This document shows, in pieces, positions 1 through 7,008 of a DNA stretch of 31,632 nt. Made by a program: the position numbers and the translations under genes. The DNA lies in NCBI GenBank assembly GCA_934168325.1, contig CAKPNG010000016.1, positions 1 through 31,632 on the forward strand. Reading direction: 5' to 3'. The notes under the pieces are model-generated. The model saw nothing but the letters and a program-made list of their open reading frames with translations. It made no database searches and was not told where the DNA came from. The stretch comes from an uncultured Bacilli bacterium. GTDB lineage: Bacteria > Bacillota_I > Bacilli_A > RFN20 > CAG-826. The stretch's first letter is position 1. Each line of letters begins with the position of its first letter.

Positions 1-174
1 GTATTAACGTATGATTATATAATTGAGAAGATTTGGGGTAAAGGTGGACAAGATAATAATGGACTAAGAGTCTTTGTTTCTAATATAAGGAATAAATTAA
101 AAATAGGAAAAAGACCTTATAGATTTATTCGTACACAGGTTAGAACTGGATATCGAATGAAAAAAGCTTCCTAA
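1..174 (+). CDS. Response regulator, C-terminal DNA-binding domain (partial)
   Basis: The reading frame is open from the first base and stops at TAA 172-174, leaving the last 57 residues of a protein that begins outside the window. The visible part looks like the second half of an OmpR/PhoB-type winged-helix effector domain. It has the recognition-helix pattern with LRVFVSNIRNKL, followed by the wing ending in RTGYRM, where family members usually have RG(V/L)GYR. The receiver domain and any partner sensor kinase would lie upstream. KdpE-like regulators are a possible match, but the fragment is too short to name the regulon. Confidence 0.75.
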   Translation, partial: VLTYDYIIEKIWGKGGQDNNGLRVFVSNIRNKLKIGKRPYRFIRTQVRTGYRMKKAS

Positions 175-213
175 ATATTTTATAAAAATAATGCATTTTT
201 GCAGGCTTTTTTT
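160..213 (+). terminator. Weak putative terminator after the response regulator
   Basis: AAAAAAGC at 160-167, overlapping the end of the response regulator gene, can pair with GCTTTTTT at 205-212. An inner AT-only hairpin pairs AAAAAT (184-189) with ATTTTT (195-200). The element ends in seven T residues. The stem is AT-rich and the loop large, so termination strength is uncertain. The right arm contains the first copy of the recurrent TTTTGCAGGSTTTT motif. Confidence 0.35.
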
Positions 214-293
214 CTAAATAACGCGGTTAATTTATCTATGTAATAAACTTTTGAAAAATTTTTAAAATAATGCTTTTAATATTAATATTTTTT

Positions 294-302
294 TGGTAAA
301 AT
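294..302 (+). promoter_or_regulatory. Extended -10 promoter of rex-adhE
   Basis: TGGTAAAAT fits an extended -10 element (TG-n-TAAAAT) with TG at 294-295. No good -35 box lies 16-18 nt upstream. The predicted start of transcription, about 309, falls on the inverted repeat at 308-325 just before the rex ATG. Confidence 0.45.
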
Positions 303-307
303 CAACT

Positions 308-325
308 CGGTATAAAAATACCGAA
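308..325. promoter_or_regulatory. Inverted repeat at rex start site (operator or 5' hairpin)
   Basis: TCGGTAT and ATACCGA form a perfect 7-bp inverted repeat with a 4-nt AAAA spacer. It ends 7 nt before the rex start codon at 333 and overlaps the predicted transcription start. It does not resemble the usual Rex box (TTGTGAANNNNTTCACAA type). It could be an operator for another regulator or a 5' mRNA hairpin. I saw no second copy in the window. Confidence 0.4.
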
Positions 326-332
326 TAATATT

Positions 333-992
333 ATGGAAAAAACTAAATTCACAGAAAACCAACTAAGAAGGATGCCAGCTTATCTGAGCTATCTAAAAAT
401 GATCTCTAATCAAGGGGTTAATTTTATTTCATGCCAAGAAATAGCTTTAGCATTACATTTAAACCAAGAACAAGTTAGAAAAGATATTGCTTTAATTAGC
501 AGTATAAATGGTGTTCCTAATAAAGGGCGTGATATTTCTTTATTAATTAAAGACATTGAAACTCAACTTGGAATTAATAATGATAATGATGCAATTATCG
601 TTGGTATTGGTAGTTTAGGTACCGCTTTATGTAATTATAATGGATTTGTAAGTTACGGATTACGAATTGTAGCAGGTTTTGACAAAAATCCAAATGTTAT
701 TGGCAAAGTAATAAATGAAGTTCCGATTTATGATATTGAAAATATTAGTAATGTTATTAATAATCTTAAAACTAGAATTGCAATTGTTACTGTTCCATCA
801 ACTTCAGCAATTGATATTTGCAAAATGTTAGTTTCTAACGGAATTGAAGCGATATGGAATTTTGCCCCAATTAAGCTTGATTTAGGTGATGATGTCATTA
901 TCACAAATATGGATATGGCAAGTAGTTTAGCTACATTATCACATAAATTATATATTAAACATCACAAAGAAAAGGAGAATGAAGATGAGTGA
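333..992 (+). CDS. rex: Redox-sensing transcriptional repressor Rex
   Basis: A 219-residue protein with the two-domain Rex architecture. An N-terminal winged helix (about 1-80) carries the family pattern RMPAYLSYL and the DNA-reading stretch LNQEQVRKDIALIS. A Rossmann fold follows with the glycine-rich NADH loop VGIGSLGTAL at about 90-99. Rex represses fermentation genes when NAD+ is high and releases DNA when NADH rises, which fits adhE starting inside its 3' end. There is no Shine-Dalgarno before the ATG at 333. An internal ATG at 373 follows AGAAGG but would remove the conserved N-terminus, so 333 is preferred. Rex is probably autoregulated, although I could not find a convincing Rex box. 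Confidence 0.93.
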   Translation: MEKTKFTENQLRRMPAYLSYLKMISNQGVNFISCQEIALALHLNQEQVRKDIALISSINGVPNKGRDISLLIKDIETQLGINNDNDAIIVGIGSLGTALCNYNGFVSYGLRIVAGFDKNPNVIGKVINEVPIYDIENISNVINNLKTRIAIVTVPSTSAIDICKMLVSNGIEAIWNFAPIKLDLGDDVIITNMDMASSLATLSHKLYIKHHKEKENEDE

Positions 993-3609
993 AATTAACG
1001 AAAATGTTTTAAAAGAAGTCGATGCTCTTGTTAAAAAAGGCTTAGTAGCTCTTGATGAATTTAGGGAATTAGATCAAGAACAAGTAGATTATATCGTTGC
1101 TAAAGTAAGTGTATCAGTTTTAGATCATCACGAATACTTAGCTCGCCTTGCTGTTGAAGAAACTGGAAGAGGCGTTTTTGAGGATAAATGTACTAAAAAT
1201 TTATTTGCTTGTGAATATGTTACAAATGCAATGAGACATTTGAAAACTTGTGGAATTATTAGTGATGATCCAGTTACTGGAATTACTGAAATTGCAGATC
1301 CTTTAGGTGTTATTTGTGGAATTACTCCTGTTACTAACCCTACAAGTACTGTAATATTTAAATCATTAATTTCTTTAAAGACTAGAAATCCTATTATATT
1401 TGCTTTCCACCCAAATGCTCAAAAATGCTGTGTCAAAACTGCAGAAATTATTAAAGAAGCAGCTGTTAAAGCTGGTGCTCCTAAAGAATGCATTCAATGG
1501 ATTGAAAAACCTTCAATGGATGCAACAACTGCTTTAATGCAAAATCCTGGTATTGCTACAATTTTAGCTACTGGTGGTAATGCAATGGTTAGAGCTGCTT
1601 ATAGTTGTGGTAAACCTGCTTTAGGTGTTGGAGCTGGTAATGTTCCTGCTTATGTTGAAAAAACTTGTAATGTTGCTCAAGCAGCTAATGATATTTTAAT
1701 GTCTAAAGCTTTTGATAATGGTATGGTTTGTGCTAGTGAACAAGCTGCTATTATTGATACTGAAATTTATGATGAATTCGTAAAAAATATTAAGAGATAT
1801 GGTGCTTATTTATGTAATAAAGAAGAAAAAGCATTACTTGAAAAATATATGTTTAGACCTACAGCAGATGGAAAAGGTACTGCATTATTCCCAGGATTAG
1901 TCGGTCATACAGCATGGGATATTGCTCATAATGCTGGTTTTGAAGTCCCTGAAAATACACCTATATTATTAGTAGAATGTAAAGAAGTTAGTCCAAAAGA
2001 ATGCTTAACTCGTGAAAAATTATCACCAGTATTAGCTTTAGTTAAAGCAAAAGATACTGCTGATGGATTTAATAAAGCAGAAGCTATGGTTGAAGAAGGT
2101 GGTTTAGGACACAGTGCATGTATCCATACAGCTAGAAAAGATTTAGCTGATGAATTTGGAAAACGTCTTGAAGCTTGTAGAATTATTTGGAATTCTCCAA
2201 CTACTTTTGGTGGTATCGGTAATGTTTATAACTCATTCTTACCATCTATGACTTTAGGTTGTGGTAGTTATGGCCATAACTCAGTTAGTGGTAACGTTAG
2301 TGCTATTAATTTAATTAATATTAAAAGAATTGGTAAGAGGAGAAATAATATGCAATGGTTTAAAGTTCCTTCAAAGATATATTTTGAAAGAAATAGTATT
2401 CAATATTTAAAAGATGCAAAAAATGTTAATAAAGCATTTATTGTTACTGATAGTTCCATGGTTAAACTTGGGTTCTTACAAAAAGTAATTGATGAATTAA
2501 AAGGTAGAAGAAACGATGTAACTATTCAATTATTTACTGATGTTGAACCAGATCCTGACATTACAACAGTTAAAAAAGGCTGTGAATTAATGAGAAGTTT
2601 TGAACCAGATACAATTATTGCTTTAGGTGGTGGTTCAGCAATGGATGCTGCTAAAGGTATGTGGTTATTCTATGAAAATCCAAATGTTAATTTTGATGAT
2701 TTAAAGCAAAAATTCATGGATATTCGTAAAAGAGCATTTAGATACCCAGAACTTGGTAAAAAATCTAAATTAATTTGTATCCCTACTACTAGTGGTACTG
2801 GTTCAGAAGTTACCCCATTTGCAGTTATTTCAAATAGAGCTGAAAATAAAAAATATCCTTTAACAGATTATTCTTTAACTCCAACTATCGCTATTATTGA
2901 CCCTGAATTTACAACAAATTTACCTGCTCAAGTAACAGCTGATACAGGATTAGATGTTTTAACTCATGCTTTAGAAGCTTATGCAAGTGTTTTAGCTAGT
3001 GATTATACTGATGCTTTAGCTCTTCAAGCTGTTCAAATGGTCTTTGAATATTTACCAAGATGTGTTAAAAACGGTAAAAATGATTTAGAAGCTCGTGAAA
3101 AAATGCATAATGCTTCCACAATGGCTGGTATGGCATTTGCTAATGCATTCTTAGGTATGTGTCACTCAATGGCTCATAAAGTTGGTGGTATGTTCCACGT
3201 TCCACATGGTAGAGCTAATGCTATTTTATTACCATATGTTATTAGATATAATGGACAAATTCCTCAAAAATTATCAACTTGGCCAAAATATAATGTATAT
3301 GATGCTGATAAGAGATATGCAAAAATTGCTAGATTATTAGGATTGAAAGCAAGTACAGATGCTGAAGGTGTTGAATCATTAGCTGAAGCTATTTATAACT
3401 TAGGTATTGAATGTGGTGAAAAGATGAACTTTAAAGATCAAGGTATTGATGAAAAAGAATGGTTAAGTAAAGTTGAAGAACTTTCTTACTTAGCTTATGA
3501 AGATCAATGTACACCAGCTAACCCAAGAATTCCTTTAGTTAAAGATATGCAACAAATATTAATTGATGCATATTATGATAATTTCTTTAAAAAAGAACAA
3601 AAGAAATAA
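985..3609 (+). CDS. adhE: Bifunctional aldehyde-alcohol dehydrogenase AdhE
   Basis: An 874-residue fusion that converts acetyl-CoA to acetaldehyde and then ethanol using two NADH. The N-terminal CoA-acylating aldehyde dehydrogenase half (about 1-440) has the catalytic Cys near residue 249 in GMVCASEQ. After the linker with QWFKVPSKIYFE comes the iron-dependent alcohol dehydrogenase half with GGGSAMDAAKG (about 548), THALEAYAS, and the metal-binding histidines in CHSMAHKVGG and HVPHGRAN. Length is normal for the family. I chose ATG 985 over ATG 979 because AAAGGAG at 971-977 is 7 nt from 985 but only 1 nt from 979. The gene overlaps the last 8 nt of rex, so the two are co-transcribed and translationally coupled. 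It makes ethanol a likely fermentation end product and is the natural target of Rex. Confidence 0.96.
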   Translation: MSEINENVLKEVDALVKKGLVALDEFRELDQEQVDYIVAKVSVSVLDHHEYLARLAVEETGRGVFEDKCTKNLFACEYVTNAMRHLKTCGIISDDPVTGITEIADPLGVICGITPVTNPTSTVIFKSLISLKTRNPIIFAFHPNAQKCCVKTAEIIKEAAVKAGAPKECIQWIEKPSMDATTALMQNPGIATILATGGNAMVRAAYSCGKPALGVGAGNVPAYVEKTCNVAQAANDILMSKAFDNGMVCASEQAAIIDTEIYDEFVKNIKRYGAYLCNKEEKALLEKYMFRPTADGKGTALFPGLVGHTAWDIAHNAGFEVPENTPILLVECKEVSPKECLTREKLSPVLALVKAKDTADGFNKAEAMVEEGGLGHSACIHTARKDLADEFGKRLEACRIIWNSPTTFGGIGNVYNSFLPSMTLGCGSYGHNSVSGNVSAINLINIKRIGKRRNNMQWFKVPSKIYFERNSIQYLKDAKNVNKAFIVTDSSMVKLGFLQKVIDELKGRRNDVTIQLFTDVEPDPDITTVKKGCELMRSFEPDTIIALGGGSAMDAAKGMWLFYENPNVNFDDLKQKFMDIRKRAFRYPELGKKSKLICIPTTSGTGSEVTPFAVISNRAENKKYPLTDYSLTPTIAIIDPEFTTNLPAQVTADTGLDVLTHALEAYASVLASDYTDALALQAVQMVFEYLPRCVKNGKNDLEAREKMHNASTMAGMAFANAFLGMCHSMAHKVGGMFHVPHGRANAILLPYVIRYNGQIPQKLSTWPKYNVYDADKRYAKIARLLGLKASTDAEGVESLAEAIYNLGIECGEKMNFKDQGIDEKEWLSKVEELSYLAYEDQCTPANPRIPLVKDMQQILIDAYYDNFFKKEQKK

Positions 3610-3626
3610 TATTAATTAAAACTTAA

Positions 3627-3674
3627 AAAAGGTTTCCAATAGACAATTAATTAAATTTGTCTTTGGAACCTTTT
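3627..3674 (+). terminator. Rho-independent terminator after adhE
   Basis: A long hairpin follows adhE. AAAAGGTTTCCAA on the left pairs with TTGGAACCTTTT on the right with one imperfect position. An inner AGACAA/TTGTCT extension sits above it, and the right arm ends in a T run. Confidence 0.8.
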
Positions 3675-3733
3675 CTATTTATAAATATTTTAAAAAAAGT
3701 TAAGATTTGCAATGTTTTTTATAAAATGATGGA

Positions 3734-3825
3734 GTTATTAGTTATTTTAAATATCGTCTAAGATGAAACAATATCTTATAATAACCTTATAATTCAGTAG
3801 AACTATTATATTAATTAATATAATA
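3734..3825 (+). promoter_or_regulatory. Structured leader upstream of the hydrogenase operon
   Basis: The 240 bp between adhE and the hydrogenase gene contain two folded elements. First, GTTATTA (3734-3740) pairs with TAATAAC (3779-3785) and TAAGAT (3759-3764) pairs with ATCTTA (3773-3778), giving a two-part stem. Second, positions 3804-3825 form a perfect 22-bp palindrome of A and T only, ending 24 nt before the start codon. These may be a 5' UTR structure or operators. No known riboswitch class is recognised and no clean promoter could be assigned. Confidence 0.35.
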
Positions 3826-3849
3826 TATATAAAGTTAAAAGAGGTAGTT

Positions 3850-5292
3850 ATGGCAAAATTTGATACACGTGTTCAAGAATTAAGATATGAGGTAGTTAAA
3901 GCAGTAGCAAAACATCTTTTTGATGGTGATTTTGAGGAAAAAGTTTTAGATATACCAAAAGAAATTATTCCTGGACCTAAACCAACAATGCGTTGTTGTA
4001 TATATAAAGAAAGAGCAATTGTTGAAGAAAGAATTAAATTAACTCTTCACAATTCTTTTGATAATACAAATGTAATAAATGTTATTCCGATTGCATGTGA
4101 TGAATGTCCTTTAGGAGGCTATACAGTTACTGAACAATGTCGTGGCTGTATTGCTCACCGTTGTTATAATGCATGTCCTAAAAAATGTATTAGTTTTGAT
4201 GATAATTTAAGAGCACATATTGATAAAAGTTCATGTGTTAATTGCGGAATGTGTGCAAAAAGCTGTCCTTATGAAGCTATTGAAAATAAAGTTAGACCTT
4301 GTGAAAGAGCTTGTAAAATGAAGGCAATATCACCTAGTAGTATTGATAATAGTGCCTCCATTAATTATGACAATTGTATTCAATGTGGTGCTTGTGTTTA
4401 TACATGCCCTTTTGGTGCTATTGTTGATGAATCTTATATTAAACAAGTTATTAATTTATTAAAAGATAGTGAAAATAATAAAAAATATCAAGTTTATGCC
4501 GTTGTTGCTCCTTCAATTGGTGCTAATTTCTATGGATACAAAACAGGCCAAGTTATTAGTGCTATCAAAAAATTAGGTTTTTATAGAGTTGCTGAAGCTG
4601 CTTTAGGTGCTGATATGGTAGCTTTAAAAGAAGCTCATGAATTAGAAGAAAAACAAATTTTAACATCTTCATGCTGCCCTGCTTTTGTTACTTATATTAA
4701 AAAGAATTATCCTACTTTAGTTGATAAAATTAGTTCAACTTTATCACCTATGGCAATGATTTCTAAAACATTGAAAGAACATAAACCAGGTTGTAAAGTT
4801 GTATTTATTGGGCCTTGCACTGCTAAAAAACAAGAAATTAGATGGGATAGTGTTAGACCTTATGTTGATAGTTGCTTAACTTTTGAAGAATTACAGGCAT
4901 TAATCGATGCTAAAGGAATAGATGTTAAATCATTACCTGAATCTCATTATGAATATGGTAGTGGATTTGGTAGAGGATTTGCTAAATGTGGTGGTCTTAC
5001 TATTGCAGTCAATCAAGCTCTTAAGGAAAATAACTCAGATTTTGTTGCTAAGGGTGTTGTCTGTGATGGTATTGATAATATTAAATTAACTTTAAATAAA
5101 TTAAAATCTGGAACTAGTGATTTTAATTTTGTTGAAGGTATGGCTTGTGTTGGAGGATGTATTGGAGGCCCATGTAATTTAACTCATGAAGTTAGAGATA
5201 AAATTATGGTTGATAAATTCTCTACAAGTGCAGAAAGTAAAACAATTAGTGAAGCTATTAAAGCTGCAGGTGTAATAGACAAAGATGAATAA
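3850..5292 (+). CDS. [FeFe] hydrogenase, monomeric group-B-like
   Basis: A 480-residue iron-only hydrogenase that evolves H2 from reduced ferredoxin, or possibly acts as a sensor. The N-terminal third has many cysteines: CDECPLGGY and CRGCIAHRCYNACPKKC, then two [4Fe-4S] motifs, CVNCGMCAKSCP and CIQCGACVYTCP. The catalytic H-cluster domain carries all three signatures: TSCCPAF (about 272), GPCTAKKQE (about 321) and EGMACVGGCIGGPC (about 430). GPC instead of MPC in the second signature suggests the group B type rather than classical group A enzymes. The HydE/F/G maturases are not in this window and must be elsewhere if the enzyme is active. The start at 3850 follows an AGAGG-type ribosome binding site. 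It heads an overlapping operon with the ureohydrolase and ung. Confidence 0.92.
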   Translation: MAKFDTRVQELRYEVVKAVAKHLFDGDFEEKVLDIPKEIIPGPKPTMRCCIYKERAIVEERIKLTLHNSFDNTNVINVIPIACDECPLGGYTVTEQCRGCIAHRCYNACPKKCISFDDNLRAHIDKSSCVNCGMCAKSCPYEAIENKVRPCERACKMKAISPSSIDNSASINYDNCIQCGACVYTCPFGAIVDESYIKQVINLLKDSENNKKYQVYAVVAPSIGANFYGYKTGQVISAIKKLGFYRVAEAALGADMVALKEAHELEEKQILTSSCCPAFVTYIKKNYPTLVDKISSTLSPMAMISKTLKEHKPGCKVVFIGPCTAKKQEIRWDSVRPYVDSCLTFEELQALIDAKGIDVKSLPESHYEYGSGFGRGFAKCGGLTIAVNQALKENNSDFVAKGVVCDGIDNIKLTLNKLKSGTSDFNFVEGMACVGGCIGGPCNLTHEVRDKIMVDKFSTSAESKTISEAIKAAGVIDKDE

Positions 5293-6166
5293 AGAATTTA
5301 GAGATTTAATTACATTAAATAAAGAAGAAGCTGATGTAATATTAGTTGGCGTTCCTTTTGATAAGAATGCTAGTGTTGGTAAAGGTGCAAGTTTAGCTCC
5401 TAAAGTTTTAAGAGAATTATCTTATGAATTACCAGCTTTAGATCGTAGTGGTAATGATTTAAGAAGTCTTAAATTATTTGATAATGGTGATATTACTACT
5501 GAAGATTTTGATGAAATGAAATCAGAATTTAGTAATAGATTATTTGCTAATAAAGGATTTCATTTGATTTTTGGTGGCGATCATTCAATTGCTATAGCAA
5601 GTTGTAGAGCATTTTATGATTATGCAATTAGTTTAAATAAGATACCTGTTATAATTCATATTGACGCTCATCCAGATATTTGCGATGTCTATGAAGAAAA
5701 TAAATTTTCACATGCTTGTCCAATATTTAGATCTTTAGAATATGGCTATAAAGATGAAAATGTTGTTCTTGTTGGCATTAGAGGATTTGAAGCCCAAGAA
5801 ATCGAAACCTTCAAAAAGAAGCCAGATCTAAAGGTTTTTAAAGCAAAAGACGTAGATAATGAAGGCATTGATAGTGTAATTTCTTATATTATAAATAAAT
5901 ATAATTCTGATAAATATTTAGTTTATATAAGTTATGATATTGATGCAAATGATCCTAGTTATGCACCAGGTACTGGAACTCCTGAAGCTTTTGGATTGAC
6001 ATCTAAAGAGACTATGAAATTAATTACTTCGTTAGTAAGAAATCTTAATGTAGATGCTCTTGATATAGTTGAAGTTGCTCCTCCATTAGATGTAAATAAT
6101 ATTACAAGTTGGTTAGCATTAAAGACTTTGTATGAAGTATTTAATGAATTAATTAATAAAAAATAA
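5285..6166 (+). CDS. Ureohydrolase family enzyme (agmatinase/arginase-like)
   Basis: A 293-residue member of the arginase/agmatinase/formiminoglutamase superfamily, which hydrolyses guanidino compounds to release urea or a related product. All manganese-binding motifs are visible: GGDHS (His 100), DAHPD (Asp 127, His 129, Asp 131) and DIDAND (Asp residues near 218 and 220). The motifs do not settle the substrate. Agmatine is a reasonable guess, but arginine and other guanidines remain possible. It overlaps the hydrogenase stop by 8 nt and its own stop overlaps the ung start by one base, so it belongs to one transcript. Agmatine or arginine degradation could feed polyamine synthesis or pH control in a fermenting cell. 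Confidence 0.85.
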   Translation: MNKEFRDLITLNKEEADVILVGVPFDKNASVGKGASLAPKVLRELSYELPALDRSGNDLRSLKLFDNGDITTEDFDEMKSEFSNRLFANKGFHLIFGGDHSIAIASCRAFYDYAISLNKIPVIIHIDAHPDICDVYEENKFSHACPIFRSLEYGYKDENVVLVGIRGFEAQEIETFKKKPDLKVFKAKDVDNEGIDSVISYIINKYNSDKYLVYISYDIDANDPSYAPGTGTPEAFGLTSKETMKLITSLVRNLNVDALDIVEVAPPLDVNNITSWLALKTLYEVFNELINKK

Positions 6167-6825
6167 TGAAAAATTGGAGTGAAATTTTTGATTATGTAAA
6201 TAAAAAAGATTATGCAATAAAGTTGCATGATTTTTTAATTTCAGAAAGAAATAAATATGTTATCTATCCTTCTAAAGATGATATGTTTAATGCTTTTAAA
6301 TTAACTCCATATGAAAATATTAAAGTAGTTATATTTGGACAAGATCCTTATTTTAATAAAGGACAAGCAATGGGACTAGCTTTTTCTGTTCCAATTAATA
6401 TACCTCTACCACCTTCTTTAAGAAATATTTATAAAGAAATAGAAATTGAGTTTAATAATAAATTTAAAAATATTGATGGGGATTTATCTTATTTAGCTAA
6501 ACAAGGGGTATTACTTTTAAATCCTATATTAACTGTTAGAGAGTCAATGCCTTTATCTCATGATAATGAATTATATAAAGAATTTACTCTAGATATTATA
6601 AAAGCTATAGAAGAAAATAATAACCCAATCGTTTATTTATTATGGGGTAGTAAAGCTAAAAGATATGAAAAATTTATAACTAATAAAAATCATTTGGTTA
6701 TAAAAACCAATCATCCATCTCCTTTAAGTGCTAATAGAGGTGGTTGGTTTAATTCTAATTGCTTTATAAATGCTAATAAATTTCTAATTGAACACAATAT
6801 AACGCCAATAAATTGGCTAAAATAA
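6166..6825 (+). CDS. ung: Uracil-DNA glycosylase, family 1
   Basis: A 219-residue base-excision-repair enzyme that removes uracil from DNA. It shows the catalytic motif GQDPY with Asp 60 and Tyr 62, the NPILTVRE segment, LLWGSKAK, and the HPSPLS motif near residues 184-189 with the catalytic His. Two positions differ from the E. coli pattern GQDPYHGPGQAHG: the first His is Phe 63 and the second is Met in GQAMG. The key Asp, Tyr and HPSPLS remain, so it is probably active. The ATG shares its A with the TAA stop of the preceding gene (TAATG), implying translation by reinitiation. Its presence in this operon has no obvious metabolic logic. Confidence 0.93.
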   Translation: MKNWSEIFDYVNKKDYAIKLHDFLISERNKYVIYPSKDDMFNAFKLTPYENIKVVIFGQDPYFNKGQAMGLAFSVPINIPLPPSLRNIYKEIEIEFNNKFKNIDGDLSYLAKQGVLLLNPILTVRESMPLSHDNELYKEFTLDIIKAIEENNNPIVYLLWGSKAKRYEKFITNKNHLVIKTNHPSPLSANRGGWFNSNCFINANKFLIEHNITPINWLK

Positions 6826-6833
6826 TTTATTTA

Positions 6834-6861
6834 TTGAATATTCTATATAAAAAACTATAAT
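6834..6861 (+). promoter_or_regulatory. Promoter of the thiamine-riboswitch gene
   Basis: TTGAAT at 6834-6839 and TATAAT at 6856-6861 are separated by 16 nt, close to the housekeeping sigma consensus. Transcription should start near 6868, just before the conserved riboswitch core. Confidence 0.65.
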
Positions 6862-6864
6862 AAA

Positions 6865-6948
6865 TATCGGGTGCTCAAGAATGGGCTGAGATAAGTGTGA
6901 TACTCACTTGACCATACCTGATCTAGGTAATGCTAGCGTAGGAACTTA
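6865..6948 (+). ncRNA. TPP (thiamine pyrophosphate) riboswitch, THI element
   Basis: The conserved THI-box blocks appear in order: GGGTGCTC, GCTGAGAT, ACCATACCTGATCTAGGTAA, and TGCTAGCGTAGGAA. The variable P3 arm is AAGTGTGATACTCACTT. TPP binding is expected to favour the terminator at 6969-6990 and shut off the downstream thiamine transporter gene. The boundaries are approximate because the P1 stem is weak. Confidence 0.93.
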
Positions 6949-6968
6949 ATGTTTTCTTAAATATTTTT

Positions 6969-6990
6969 CTACCCTAGCGGTAGTTTTTTT
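6969..6990 (+). terminator. Riboswitch expression-platform terminator
   Basis: CTACC (6969-6973) pairs with GGTAG (6979-6983), followed by seven T residues. The alternative partner is visible: GCTAGCGTAG (6932-6941) inside the aptamer's 3' part is complementary at 9 of 10 positions to CTACCCTAGC (6969-6978). When TPP is absent this antiterminator pairing would destroy the terminator stem. It lies 18 nt before the transporter start codon. Confidence 0.8.
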
Positions 6991-7008
6991 AATTTTTAAG
7001 GAGGAATT

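Noticed and set aside
249..268. AT-rich imperfect palindrome around TTTTGAAAAATTTTTAAAA considered as a Rex box
   Set aside because: It lacks the G/C positions of known Rex sites, and such runs are frequent in DNA of this composition.
2335..2353. Internal ribosome-binding-like site (AGAGGAGA) and ATG at 2350 in the adhE linker, which could yield a separate alcohol dehydrogenase
   Set aside because: The bases encode the conserved AdhE linker (KRRNNMQWF in this protein), so the match to a ribosome binding site is most simply explained by the protein sequence.
5959..6228. Minus-strand reading frame over the ureohydrolase end and ung start
   Set aside because: It lies antisense to two strongly supported genes and has no family features. 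The minus-strand frames at 10041, 11037, 23848 and 25821 are also shadows of real genes.
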